Below, piece by piece: positions 52,970-62,479 of a stretch of 64,000 bases of DNA. Made by a program: the position numbers and the translations under genes. Numbering within the stretch: the first letter of the stretch is position 1; each line of letters starts with the position of its first letter. Below the pieces are notes generated by a model that was not told the DNA's origin, ran no database searches, and saw only the letters and a list, made by a program, of their open reading frames with translations. Origin of the DNA: Pseudoteredinibacter isoporae (GTDB lineage Bacteria; Pseudomonadota; Gammaproteobacteria; Pseudomonadales; Cellvibrionaceae); assembly GCF_011602085.1 (NCBI RefSeq), contig NZ_JAAONY010000002.1:806001-870000 (forward strand). Direction: 5' to 3'.

Positions 52970-54853
52970 CTAAGCCGCATTCCCTCTCAAGCCTTTAACC
53001 GCCTCTTCCAACCCTTCAGCACTGGCTTGCTCGGCAGCGACGGTATTACCCGCAACCACTTCTACTTTAGACCAGAAGCGACGCGGCCAGGACAACATGG
53101 CTTGGCCATTTTTATGGCTGAAGAAACTGCCCCACAACCCTTTCAATGCCATCGGCACGACAGGTACCGGGTTGCGTTCGAGAATCCGCTCAATGCCTGT
53201 TTTAAACTCATTGACAGCACCGGTTTCGGTCAGCTTGCCTTCGGGGAAGATGCACAGGAGGTCACCCGCTTCCAGGCCTTCCGAGATTTCATCAAAGGCG
53301 CGCTCATACGCTTCTTTATCGACGTGCTGGGAAATGATTGGAATCGTACGCCCGGTGCGGAAGATAAAATTCAATACCGGCAAGTCATAAATTGGCTTGA
53401 ACATGATAAAGCGGATAGGACGACGTACAGCACCCGCCAGCAACAAGGCATCCATATAACTGACGTGGTTGCAGGCAATAATTGCAGCACCTTTTTCGGG
53501 AATTTTATCCAGATCCTTATGTTTCACACGATACATGGTGTGGCTGAGAATCCAGACCAGAAATCGCATGGTGAATTCTGGTACCTGATAGAAGATAAAC
53601 AGAGCAATACCAATGTTCATCAAGGCAATGGTCAACAGGAAGTAAGGAATACTGAGATCCAGTACGGCCAGGAACACAACACCCATCAATGCGGAGCCCA
53701 CCATAAACAAGGCGTTCATGATGTTGTTTACCGAGATCATCTGAGCGCGGGTTTTCTCTTCTGAACGAATTTGAATCACAGCGTACAGAGGCACGATGTA
53801 AAAACCGCCAAACACACCAATCATCATTAAATCGATGATCACCGGAAAACTGCCCGGGGCCATCAGGAATTGCAGAAAATCACCGTTATCGAGTGCCGTA
53901 AAACCCATCGCTGCAAAATAACTGTGAATGCCAAATAAGCTGATGCCGCCCGCGCCAAACGGTACAAGCCCCATTTCCACTTTATGGCCCGACATTCTTT
54001 CACACAGCAAAGACCCCAATGCAACACCCACAGTAAACACACACAGCAGAAAGGTCACCACCGTTGGATCACAACCCAGAACGTCTTTGGTAAATACCGG
54101 CAGTTGAGTCAGGTAAGCAGCACCAATAAACCAGAACCAGGAGATACCAAGTATCGAAAGGAAGACCACCCGGTTGCCACGTGCCATTTTAATCACACGC
54201 AGGGTTTGACTCAGAGGGTTCCAGTTGAAATTCAGTTCTGGATTCGACGCAGGCACTTTAGGGATAAACAGGCTGCTCATAAAGCCGACCAGGGAAACGG
54301 CAATGACTGCAATGGACACCCATAGCGTGGCCTGCTCGCTGTTGGCCAGAACACCCCCTAAAACCGTGCCCAATAAAATTGCACTGAACGTGCCCATTTC
54401 AATCTGAGCGTTACCACCCACCAATTCGGTTTCATGCAGAGCTTGGGGAAGAATCGCATACTTTACCGGGCCAAACATGGCCGATTGAAAGCCCAGCATA
54501 AACAGCACACTCATCATGGCCGGCACACTGTTTTGCCACATCGCCCAGGCCGCAAAACCCATGATGACCACTTCGAAGGCCTTAATCCAGCGGATCAAAG
54601 CTGCCTTATTGAATTTGTCCGCCAACTGACCAGCAGACGACGAAAACAGAAAGAAAGGCAGAATAAATAAACCAGCGGCGAGGTTACTCAGCACCGCCAT
54701 CTGCTCGCTGTTCTGCCCGATGCTGAATACCAGCAGCACGATCAAGGCATTTTTAAATACATTGTCGTTAAACGCCCCAAAGAACTGGGTAAGGAATAAA
54801 GGCAAAAAACGTTTTTGCCCCAAAAGTTGAAACTGACTGCTGTGGCTCGACAT
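52970..54853 (-). CDS. MFS (LplT-like) transporter fused to PlsC-like acyltransferase
   Basis: A 627-residue two-part protein. Residues about 1-410 are a twelve-helix major-facilitator transporter similar to lysophospholipid flippase LplT (FLPLFLTQFFGAFNDNVFKNALIVLLVF). Residues about 430-627 are an acyltransferase of the PlsC type: ACNHVSYMDALLLA gives the HX4D motif, and FPEGKLTETG the second motif. It lacks the acyl-ACP synthetase part seen in Aas. It should move a lysophospholipid and re-acylate it. I chose the ATG at 54853 after AAGGAG. An XRE regulator gene lies directly upstream (38 bases). Confidence 0.9.
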   Translation of the reverse strand: MSSHSSQFQLLGQKRFLPLFLTQFFGAFNDNVFKNALIVLLVFSIGQNSEQMAVLSNLAAGLFILPFFLFSSSAGQLADKFNKAALIRWIKAFEVVIMGFAAWAMWQNSVPAMMSVLFMLGFQSAMFGPVKYAILPQALHETELVGGNAQIEMGTFSAILLGTVLGGVLANSEQATLWVSIAVIAVSLVGFMSSLFIPKVPASNPELNFNWNPLSQTLRVIKMARGNRVVFLSILGISWFWFIGAAYLTQLPVFTKDVLGCDPTVVTFLLCVFTVGVALGSLLCERMSGHKVEMGLVPFGAGGISLFGIHSYFAAMGFTALDNGDFLQFLMAPGSFPVIIDLMMIGVFGGFYIVPLYAVIQIRSEEKTRAQMISVNNIMNALFMVGSALMGVVFLAVLDLSIPYFLLTIALMNIGIALFIFYQVPEFTMRFLVWILSHTMYRVKHKDLDKIPEKGAAIIACNHVSYMDALLLAGAVRRPIRFIMFKPIYDLPVLNFIFRTGRTIPIISQHVDKEAYERAFDEISEGLEAGDLLCIFPEGKLTETGAVNEFKTGIERILERNPVPVVPMALKGLWGSFFSHKNGQAMLSWPRRFWSKVEVVAGNTVAAEQASAEGLEEAVKGLRGNAA

Positions 54854-54890
54854 GCTAGCTCCTTGTTTCATAATTTTCGCTGAGATGGCC

Positions 54891-55649
54891 TCAGGCAGTG
54901 GGAAATTGTTTACCGGTGCCCGGACGGCGCAAACGCTGAAAGCTCTGCACTTCCCAGGGTCGTATCGCCAACATCAGGCTACTGCCAAAGCGCTCGTCCA
55001 GTGGCAAATTTTTATCTTCTTCGGCCAGCTGGTTAAACTCGCGCGCCAGGCTTTCTATTTTACGCTGCATAATCGCATTTGCACTCGGTGATAGCATCGC
55101 ATTTTGGAACAACATCAATTCACCGGGACCATCAAAATCAGCCGCAAAATAATCCGACTGAATCTGTTGACGAAAATACTGCTGAATCGGGCCATTTGGC
55201 AACCAGCGGAAACCGCGATCAACCAGTAATTTAATTCGATTATTGGGCAACAACTCAATCAAGCGTAGGCGATCCAGCTTGGCCAGCAGCTGAACACATT
55301 CAGCACCGCTCAGCTGGTAGGTGCCCACGATTTCGTGGAACTGCCAGCGGTTCAGGGCGCAAACGGCAACCAACAACAACTTGGGTTGATCCACCAGCTC
55401 TTGTTCCTGTTCCTGACTCAACTGACTGATGGCTTGCTGCCCCTGGGCTTTATTCGTCAGTTCAGCAACGGTCATGCCCAGCAGCTCACAAAGGCTGTCG
55501 AGGCGGTGCAGGGACAGATTGGCCGAGGAGAACAAACGCTTCACACTGGCCTCGCTCAACTCCAGGGCCTTGGCCACATGGGCGTAGGTTTTACCCTGGG
55601 CTTTGAGTTCGCGTTTCAGGCTATCAACAATGGCTTGGGTCTGGGACAT
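54891..55649 (-). CDS. XRE-type transcriptional regulator
   Basis: A 252-residue protein. The N-terminal helix-turn-helix (KTYAHVAKALELSEASVKRLFSSANLSLHRLDSLCELLGM) is of the XRE type. The rest, about 180 residues, is unlike standard regulators and may be a ligand-binding part (VVAVCALNRWQFHEIVGTYQLSGAECVQLLAKL). It is followed by the LplT-PlsC gene, so it may control it. A dyad lies just upstream. Confidence 0.8.
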   Translation of the reverse strand: MSQTQAIVDSLKRELKAQGKTYAHVAKALELSEASVKRLFSSANLSLHRLDSLCELLGMTVAELTNKAQGQQAISQLSQEQEQELVDQPKLLLVAVCALNRWQFHEIVGTYQLSGAECVQLLAKLDRLRLIELLPNNRIKLLVDRGFRWLPNGPIQQYFRQQIQSDYFAADFDGPGELMLFQNAMLSPSANAIMQRKIESLAREFNQLAEEDKNLPLDERFGSSLMLAIRPWEVQSFQRLRRPGTGKQFPTA

Positions 55650-55701
55650 AGCTACCTCAACTCATTCAAAATGATGAACAATTTGAGGGCTAGCTTGAAA
55701 G

Positions 55702-55724
55702 AAGGTTGCAGACTATGCAACCTT
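55702..55724. promoter_or_regulatory. Dyad upstream of the XRE gene
   Basis: AAGGTTGCA pairs perfectly with TGCAACCTT around a 5-base centre, 53-75 bases before the XRE start. It is a plausible autoregulatory operator. Confidence 0.4.
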
Positions 55725-55750
55725 TAAAGACGGAAGTCGCAATTTTCAGC

Positions 55751-55781
55751 CTCAAAGGTATCAAATAGGGATACCTTTGAG
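55751..55781. terminator. Hairpin after ygiQ
   Basis: CTCAAAGGTAT pairs perfectly (11 bases) with ATACCTTTGAG across a 9-base loop, 17 bases after the ygiQ stop. It has no clear T run, so it may act as a terminator or transcript stabiliser. Confidence 0.5.
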
Positions 55782-55797
55782 ACTCAGGCTACTGCCC

Positions 55798-58110
55798 CTA
55801 ACGCTTACCGGGGCGAGGTCTGGCGGGTCTGGAGCCCGGCTTACCGCCGGCCTTTGCCCCAGGTTTGGATCGGTTTCTGCCATTGGCCGCTGCCTTGGGG
55901 CCATTGCTGGAATGGCCGCCCGAGGCCGATTTGCGCTGTCCGGCCGGGCGTTTATCCCATTGTCCACCACGAGCTTTCTGATACTGCCCTCGGCGCTGTT
56001 GGGTACGGGCACCGTCGCGGGTTGGAATAAGATGTTCCGGGCCATTGCCAATCACATCTTCCCGGCCCATCTCTTTTACCGCATCGCGCAACAGATCCCA
56101 GTTTTTGGAATCGTGGTAACGCAGCAAGGCTTTTTGCAAACGGCGCTGCTTGTAGTCTTTCGGTACATAGAGCTTACGCCCTTTGTAACTCAATTTTTTC
56201 AGCGGATCGCGTTCGGCATAGTACATCGCCGTGGCCAGTGCCATAGGTGATGGGTAGAAGGTTTGCACCTGATCGACCCTGAATTTATTGCGCTTGAGCC
56301 AGAGTGAGAGATTCAGCATATCCTCGTCTTCACAGCCGGGATGTGCGGCAATAAAGTAGGGAATCAAATACTGTTTCTTCCCGGCTTCTTTTGAAAACTT
56401 CTCGAACATTTTCTTGAAAGCATCGTAGGTACCAATGCCGGGCTTCATCATTTGGTTCAGCGGCCCGTCTTCGGTGTGTTCCGGCGCAATCTTCAGATAG
56501 CCACCCACATGGTGGGTCACAAGTTCTTTTACGTACTCAGGATCTTCTACGGCCAGGTCGTAGCGTAAGCCGGATGCAATGGCGACCTTTTTAATGCCGG
56601 GAATGGCTCTCGCCTTGCGATACAGTTCTGTCGTTTGCTTATGCGAGGTTTTCAGGTTTTTACAAATGCCCGGAAAAACGCAGGACAGGCGACGGCAGCT
56701 CGCCTGAATCTCGTCACTCTTGCAATTCAGGTGATACATATTGGCAGTGGGACCACCCAGATCAGAAATCTGCCCGGTAAAGCCCGGTACCTTATCGCGA
56801 ATATCTTCCAGCTCACGAATCACAGACTCCTGTGAACGACTCTGGATCACTCGCCCTTCATGCTCGGTAATGGAACAGAAGCTGCAGCCACCAAAGCAGC
56901 CACGCATGATATTCACCGACGTTTTAATCATTTCATAGGCGGGAATATTCGCGTCACCGTATACCGGGTGCGGACGACGCTGGAAAAACAAACCGAATAC
57001 CGCATCCATTTCCTCTGTGCTCAGTGGAATCGGTGGCGGGTTTACCCACAGTTCCTGTTTACCATGACGTTGTACCAACACTCTCGCATTATGCGGGTTG
57101 GCTTCCTGGTGCAAAACCCGGGAAGCGTGGGCGTACAAGGCAGAATCTGATTTCACCTTTTCAAACGACGGCAAACGAATATAGGACGGCTTATTACTTT
57201 CCCGTGCTTCAGCCTGTAATGGCATGGGAATAATTCGAATCGGTTCGGCTTTATCCGCAGCCGGGGGTTCTTCCCCGCTTTTACCAACCGCACACTCGCC
57301 GGGCTCTTCATAATCGTACGGGCTTTTTCCGTACGCTTCGGCCAGACTTTCGATATTTTTTGGCCAATCAATTCGCGTGGAATCAATTTCCAGCCAGCCT
57401 TCAGGCAGTGCCTTACGCACCACTGCGGTACCGCGAACATCGTCGAGTTGTGATACCGGCTCACCGGCTGAAAGTCGATGAGCAACTTCAGCCAGGGCGC
57501 GCTCGGCATTGCCATACAGCAAAATATCACCGGCCGCATCGAACAAAACCGATCGACGAACCTCATCACTCCAATAGTCGTATTGCGCAATACGACGCAA
57601 GCTCGCCTCAATGCCGCCTAACACCAGCGGTACATCACTGTAGGCTTCTTTGCAGCGCTGGCTGTACACAATCACCGCACGATCCGGGCGCTTATCAGGC
57701 TCCGCATCCGGGGTGTAGGCATCATCGTTACGCACTTTCAAATCAGCGGTGTAACGATTGATCATCGAATCCATATTGCCGCCGGTAATACCGAAAAACA
57801 GGTTCGGTTTACCCAAGGCTTTAAACGGCTCAGCGGAAGTCCAGTCCGGCTGGGAAATGATACCCACACGAAACCCCTGGGACTCCAGAAAACGGCCGAT
57901 TACCGCCATTCCGAAACTGGGATGATCGACATAGGCATCACCGGTCACAATGATAATGTCGCAGCTGTCCCAGCCCAGTTCATCCATCTCGGCGCGAGAC
58001 ATGGGCAAATACGGCGCGGTGCCATAGCACTCTGCCCAGTATTTTGGATAAGAGAAAAGACCAGGGGCCGCAATAGGACCTGGCGAATTGCTGGAAATAG
58101 GTACAGTCAT
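55798..58110 (-). CDS. ygiQ: YgiQ family radical SAM protein
   Basis: A 770-residue radical-SAM protein of the YgiQ type. The cluster motif is GCFGGCSFC, the CxxxCxxC about residues 403-410. The N-terminal region [44 protein letters not shown] is diagnostic. The C-terminus is a long basic low-complexity tail (Arg, Gly, Lys, Pro) that varies in the family. Function unknown. It is a single gene. Confidence 0.93.
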   Translation of the reverse strand: MTVPISSNSPGPIAAPGLFSYPKYWAECYGTAPYLPMSRAEMDELGWDSCDIIIVTGDAYVDHPSFGMAVIGRFLESQGFRVGIISQPDWTSAEPFKALGKPNLFFGITGGNMDSMINRYTADLKVRNDDAYTPDAEPDKRPDRAVIVYSQRCKEAYSDVPLVLGGIEASLRRIAQYDYWSDEVRRSVLFDAAGDILLYGNAERALAEVAHRLSAGEPVSQLDDVRGTAVVRKALPEGWLEIDSTRIDWPKNIESLAEAYGKSPYDYEEPGECAVGKSGEEPPAADKAEPIRIIPMPLQAEARESNKPSYIRLPSFEKVKSDSALYAHASRVLHQEANPHNARVLVQRHGKQELWVNPPPIPLSTEEMDAVFGLFFQRRPHPVYGDANIPAYEMIKTSVNIMRGCFGGCSFCSITEHEGRVIQSRSQESVIRELEDIRDKVPGFTGQISDLGGPTANMYHLNCKSDEIQASCRRLSCVFPGICKNLKTSHKQTTELYRKARAIPGIKKVAIASGLRYDLAVEDPEYVKELVTHHVGGYLKIAPEHTEDGPLNQMMKPGIGTYDAFKKMFEKFSKEAGKKQYLIPYFIAAHPGCEDEDMLNLSLWLKRNKFRVDQVQTFYPSPMALATAMYYAERDPLKKLSYKGRKLYVPKDYKQRRLQKALLRYHDSKNWDLLRDAVKEMGREDVIGNGPEHLIPTRDGARTQQRRGQYQKARGGQWDKRPAGQRKSASGGHSSNGPKAAANGRNRSKPGAKAGGKPGSRPARPRPGKR

Positions 58111-58205
58111 TGTGGGGATATATCAGGCTAGTTATGGCCTATTGTCCCAAAAAACGGGGCGCTGGCAAAGCCTAAAGTGATACTCGGCCCGGGAGTGCGC
58201 GGCAA

Positions 58206-60443
58206 CTAAGCAAAGCAATCCGAGGAAGACCCTTCCCCGGAGTCCGACACCTCATCCAACAGAACCGATTGTAAGTTGCCATGGGCGCTCAATTGCAATA
58301 ATTGCCCGGCCTGTTTGTGCAAAACATCCGGCGACATTGGCCGAGCGTAGAAAAAGCCCTGAGCTTGGGAGCAACCGGATTCAAGCAGCAGGTTAAATTG
58401 TTCCCGCTCTTCAACCCCTTCGGCGACAACATCAAGTTGCAGTTGGCTGGCCATTGCGACAATGGCACTGCACAGGGCCGCATCGGCAGGATTATGAGCC
58501 ACTTCGTGAACAAAGCTGCGGTCGATTTTTACCCCGTCAACGGAGAAGCGTCTGAGATAACCCAGAGAGGAATAGCCGGTGCCAAAATCATCAATCCACA
58601 CTTTCACCCCCAGACGGCGAATGGCGGTGAGGTCGCGGCCAATTTTATCTTCCTGGCTGGCAATGGTGGTTTCCGTCACTTCCATTTGCAGCAAACCCGG
58701 ATCGAGCTGGTAACGGTGCAAACTGTCTCGCAAATCACCCACCACATCGCGCAGCTGAAATTCAGCGGCGGAGATATTCAGCGCCACGGGTAAATTACCC
58801 AGATCACTGCCCTGCCATTCTTTTAACTGGCGACAGACCTCCCGGGTTACCCAGCGCCCGATTTGCGCAATCAACGCAGTTTGTTCGGCCACCTCCAGAA
58901 AATAATCCGGGCCAATCAAACCACGCTGAGGGTGCTGCCAACGCAACAAAGCTTCGCTGCCGACCATTTGACGACGGCGAACATCAAACTTGGGCTGATA
59001 AAATAAACGCAGTTCTTTATTGTCAAACGCGTGCTGCAGTTCGACTTCCACATTGAGTCGTTTGATCGCCGACAGACTCATAAACTCGGCAAAAAACTGA
59101 AAATTATTCGGCCCTGCGGCCTTGGCCTGATACATGGCCATCTCGGCATTTTTTAATAACAGTGCCGGTGTTTTGCCATCTTCTGGACAAAGGCAAATGC
59201 CGATGCTCGCCCCCAGGTGCAACACATGCTCGCCATTATGCAGAGGTTCCAGCATGGCTGCCTGAATGCGCTGAGCGAGTAAAATCGCATCGTGACCGCC
59301 ATCGATTTTGGGCAGTAGAATACCGAACTCATCTCCGCTGAAACGGGCCAGATAGGCCAACTCATCTTCGGCACAATCACGATGAAAGCTGGTGATGACC
59401 TGTCGTAAGCGCCCCGCCACTTCCAATAAAATCTCATCGCCAATCTCATGTCCCAAAGAATCATTGACGCGTTTAAACTGATCAAGATCGATGATCAGTA
59501 ATGCGAAGGGCTGGCCACTGACCTGATTGTGTTTCAGTTGCTCTGCCAGCCATTTAAAAAACTGATGTCGGTTCGCCAAGCCGGTTAAACTGTCCCGGTA
59601 ACTCAAACGAATCAGGCGACGTTGCTGTTCGTGTAAATGCTCGCCAATTTTTTGCAGGGCCGACGCCATGTCGCTCAGGGGGTCCCGGCTATTCAACTTT
59701 AAAGTCGAAAAATAATCCCCCTTGGCCAGAGTTTGGGCATAACGGCGTAAAGTACTTAGTGAAGCATGCTCACTGCGGGACAAAACCCAGGAAAAATAAG
59801 CCACCGCCGCCAGGCACATTGCAAACATAATCAGCAAAGCCCACCAGGTCAGACTGACTTCAGGCGGGCTTTCAACATCAACCGCATTTGCCGGTAGCGA
59901 GCTTAAGTTGAATTCGATCGCCAGGTTCAACAATCCTTGCCCCAGTTTATCAACCGCTTGCAGGAGCAGGCGCTGTTCCTGATCTTTGGCAAATTGCTGA
60001 CCATTATCCAACGTCATCAGGTTGGAATATTTCCCGTGCAACAACTCGCTCAAGTTTTGTCCAGCAAATTCCTGGGGAAGCAAAATCGTATGTTGCTGGT
60101 CAATTAAAAAAACCTGTTGAACAACATCAAGCTCATGAAACTGAGAAAAAACACGCTGATACTGGAGAGAGATGGGTTTTGAGGTTTTGTTCGAGGAAAA
60201 AGGCAGTCTGGGAGAGGTTTGCAGGGATAGCCCCGCCATTTTGAGCAGCTGCTTTATCTGTGTGGTAGCCGATTGACGCCCCTGCTGCTGAAGCGCATCG
60301 GCGGTGGCCTGTCGATGATCCTGACTGTGAGTATTGAAAGCGTTATGACTGAGCAGGGTCAACAGCAGCGCCAGGCAAATAATCACGCTGCCCAGAGTAA
60401 GCGATAGAACTGCAGTTGATCGCTTTTGCGAAAGCTCAGCCAA
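58206..60443 (-). CDS. Membrane-bound GGDEF-EAL protein (cyclic-di-GMP phosphodiesterase)
   Basis: A 745-residue signalling protein with two transmembrane helices (about residues 13-33 and 200-222) around a periplasmic sensing part of about 165 residues. The GGDEF site reads SGDEF (ARFSGDEFGILLP) and the RxxD inhibitory site is absent; it may still bind GTP but cyclase activity is doubtful. The EAL domain is intact: SEALLRW, NISAAEF, EVTETT, DDFGTGYSSLGYL, VKIDRSF and AEGVEE keep the metal and base residues, so it should break down cyclic-di-GMP. It is divergent from ppx. Confidence 0.9.
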   Translation of the reverse strand: MAELSQKRSTAVLSLTLGSVIICLALLLTLLSHNAFNTHSQDHRQATADALQQQGRQSATTQIKQLLKMAGLSLQTSPRLPFSSNKTSKPISLQYQRVFSQFHELDVVQQVFLIDQQHTILLPQEFAGQNLSELLHGKYSNLMTLDNGQQFAKDQEQRLLLQAVDKLGQGLLNLAIEFNLSSLPANAVDVESPPEVSLTWWALLIMFAMCLAAVAYFSWVLSRSEHASLSTLRRYAQTLAKGDYFSTLKLNSRDPLSDMASALQKIGEHLHEQQRRLIRLSYRDSLTGLANRHQFFKWLAEQLKHNQVSGQPFALLIIDLDQFKRVNDSLGHEIGDEILLEVAGRLRQVITSFHRDCAEDELAYLARFSGDEFGILLPKIDGGHDAILLAQRIQAAMLEPLHNGEHVLHLGASIGICLCPEDGKTPALLLKNAEMAMYQAKAAGPNNFQFFAEFMSLSAIKRLNVEVELQHAFDNKELRLFYQPKFDVRRRQMVGSEALLRWQHPQRGLIGPDYFLEVAEQTALIAQIGRWVTREVCRQLKEWQGSDLGNLPVALNISAAEFQLRDVVGDLRDSLHRYQLDPGLLQMEVTETTIASQEDKIGRDLTAIRRLGVKVWIDDFGTGYSSLGYLRRFSVDGVKIDRSFVHEVAHNPADAALCSAIVAMASQLQLDVVAEGVEEREQFNLLLESGCSQAQGFFYARPMSPDVLHKQAGQLLQLSAHGNLQSVLLDEVSDSGEGSSSDCFA

Positions 60444-60815
60444 GGGAACTCCAATACACTGCTACCCACCGTTATAAAATGGCTGCTTTCTCATCGCTGC
60501 AGGTGGGCTATTAAGTATTTTGTTTTTTAGCACTGCCTATAAAAGGCCGTACACAGCTAACTCTTCGTCTAGCCGAGCCGTAGAGTACCACAATTCGTTA
60601 TATTAACTAGGACATTTTTACTACTTACAGCCACAGTAATCCCCAATTCCCGGGTTTGTTTTTAATAGACAGAAACCTCCCCCTTTGCAGGGCTTTAATA
60701 TCCTCGAAGACCTGAAACCCGAAGCGATAAATGAGCCCACAGATTGTCCGAGATTAGCCAAATGGGGCACAGCAAAGTATCCTAAGCGCTTTCTTGATAA
60801 CGCAAACGACACCGT
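60444..60815. other. Divergent gap between the GGDEF-EAL gene and ppx
   Basis: A 372-base gap that should hold both promoters. Short T-rich and AT-rich stretches occur, but I cannot name a certain -35/-10 pair. No gene is convincing. Confidence 0.4.
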
Positions 60816-62279
60816 ATGACAGACACACCCCGCTACTACGCCGCCATTGATCTGGGTTCAAACAGTTTTCACATGATCATCGCCCAGGAACAGGACGGCA
60901 GTTTAACGGTAATTGATCGCGTTAAAGAGATGGTGCAAATCGCCCGGGGAATCAGCAGTGACGGTGACCTCGCCGAAGATGCGAAGGAACGTGCGCTGGA
61001 TTGTCTGGCCTGTTTTCGCGAACGTCTGGCGGAGTTCCCGGCCTCCAGTGTTCGCGCTGTTGGCACCAAGGCGCTGCGCAGTGCCGACAACAGTGAATTT
61101 TTAAAGATTGCCCAGGACGCCCTCGGCCATCCCATCGAAACCGTTTCCGGTTACGAAGAAGCCCGCCTCGTTTATCAGGGCGTCAGCCATTCCATTCCTC
61201 AACAACAGGGCCAGACTCTGGTGGTGGATATCGGTGGAGGCAGTACCGAATTTATTATCGGCCACCATCAAACCCCACTGCTTCTGGAAAGTCTCAGCCT
61301 CGGCTGCGTTACCTTCAGTCAACGTCATTTTGCGGAAGGTTGTTCAACGAAAGCGATGAACAATGCCTATCTCGCCGCCTGTGCCGAACTGGAAGTCATC
61401 AGCAGTAATTATCGTCAGTGCGGTTGGGATATTTGCTTTGGTGCGTCAGGCACCGTAAAAGCGGTCGCCAATTATATTGACGGCAATAACGCATATATAG
61501 ATCGCGAACGTTTGGAAACCCTGTTCAAAGATGTAGGGCGGAACGGCATCAATGCGACCGGAGAACTCGCCAAATTGCGTAGGGAAGTACTGCCGGCTGG
61601 TATTGCTATTCTGATGGCCATCTTCGATCAGCTGCAAATCGACAGCATGCACGTCTCCGACGCTGCATTAAAAGAAGGGTTAATTTACGATATTGTTGGC
61701 CGCCTGAGCGAACGGGATATCCGCGATCAAACCATCTCGCAAATGACCAAGCAATACCGTGTCGATCTGGCCCAGGCCGAACGCATCAGCGCATTCTCCC
61801 AAGCCTTGTTGCGAGAACTGCCTCTGGAAGAGGAATATCACAAACTGATTCGCCCGGCGCAGCTTCTGCATTGGGCCGCAATGGTGCATGAAATTGGTTT
61901 AACCATTGCTCACAATGACTACCACCTGCACGGTCACTATTTGATCCGCCACAGCGATATGGCCGGATTCAGCCGCCTGGAACAACACTGGATCGCCCAA
62001 CTTCTGCGCCTGCAACGCAAAAAACTGCCCCTGACCCTGGCCGACAATTTGCCGAAAAACCTGAGCGCCTGTTTATTGTGTCTGCGTTTGGCGATTTTGT
62101 TACACCGCAAGCGACAGGATCTCACCCTGGATGTTCACCTTCAGCGCGAAGGTGACACTATCAAGCTGTGGGTAGAAAATCTCCTTGATCACCCACTGAC
62201 CACTAAAAACCTGAAACAGGAACAGGAACAATTGGCCGCACTCGGTTTGCGTTTGGAACTGACCCCTGACAAACCCTGA
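60816..62279 (+). CDS. ppx: Exopolyphosphatase
   Basis: A 487-residue enzyme of the Ppx/GppA family that removes terminal phosphate from polyphosphate. AAIDLGSNSFHMIIAQ is the first phosphate loop, ETVSGYEEARLVYQGVSHSI and VVDIGGGSTEFIIG the second; GASGTVKAV follows. The C-terminal HD-like part (LLHWAAMVHEIGLTIAHNDYHLHGHYLI) is normal for Ppx. The ATG follows ACACCGT with no strong ribosome site. Confidence 0.94.
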   Translation: MTDTPRYYAAIDLGSNSFHMIIAQEQDGSLTVIDRVKEMVQIARGISSDGDLAEDAKERALDCLACFRERLAEFPASSVRAVGTKALRSADNSEFLKIAQDALGHPIETVSGYEEARLVYQGVSHSIPQQQGQTLVVDIGGGSTEFIIGHHQTPLLLESLSLGCVTFSQRHFAEGCSTKAMNNAYLAACAELEVISSNYRQCGWDICFGASGTVKAVANYIDGNNAYIDRERLETLFKDVGRNGINATGELAKLRREVLPAGIAILMAIFDQLQIDSMHVSDAALKEGLIYDIVGRLSERDIRDQTISQMTKQYRVDLAQAERISAFSQALLRELPLEEEYHKLIRPAQLLHWAAMVHEIGLTIAHNDYHLHGHYLIRHSDMAGFSRLEQHWIAQLLRLQRKKLPLTLADNLPKNLSACLLCLRLAILLHRKRQDLTLDVHLQREGDTIKLWVENLLDHPLTTKNLKQEQEQLAALGLRLELTPDKP

Positions 62280-62479
62280 CCTGCCAGCGACAATCTTAGC
62301 CGTATAAAAAGGCACCGAAGTTAGGGCCCACTGACGCTTATTATCACCAAAGCATAAGCTGCCTTCTATGTGACGCAATTCACATTTGATTCTTGTATAG
62401 TCAAGCGCGACATGCCAAGATGCGCTCCTGCTTAAATAATCACCATTCCCACAGAAGCGACATACGGATAAATAGCGTA

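Noticed and set aside
53027-53764. Plus-strand 245-codon frame opposite the LplT-PlsC gene
   Set aside because: Shadow of a well-supported gene on the other strand.
60621-60812. Minus-strand 63-codon frame in the gap before ppx
   Set aside because: It has no ribosome site and its composition is not protein-like; it lies in the promoter region.
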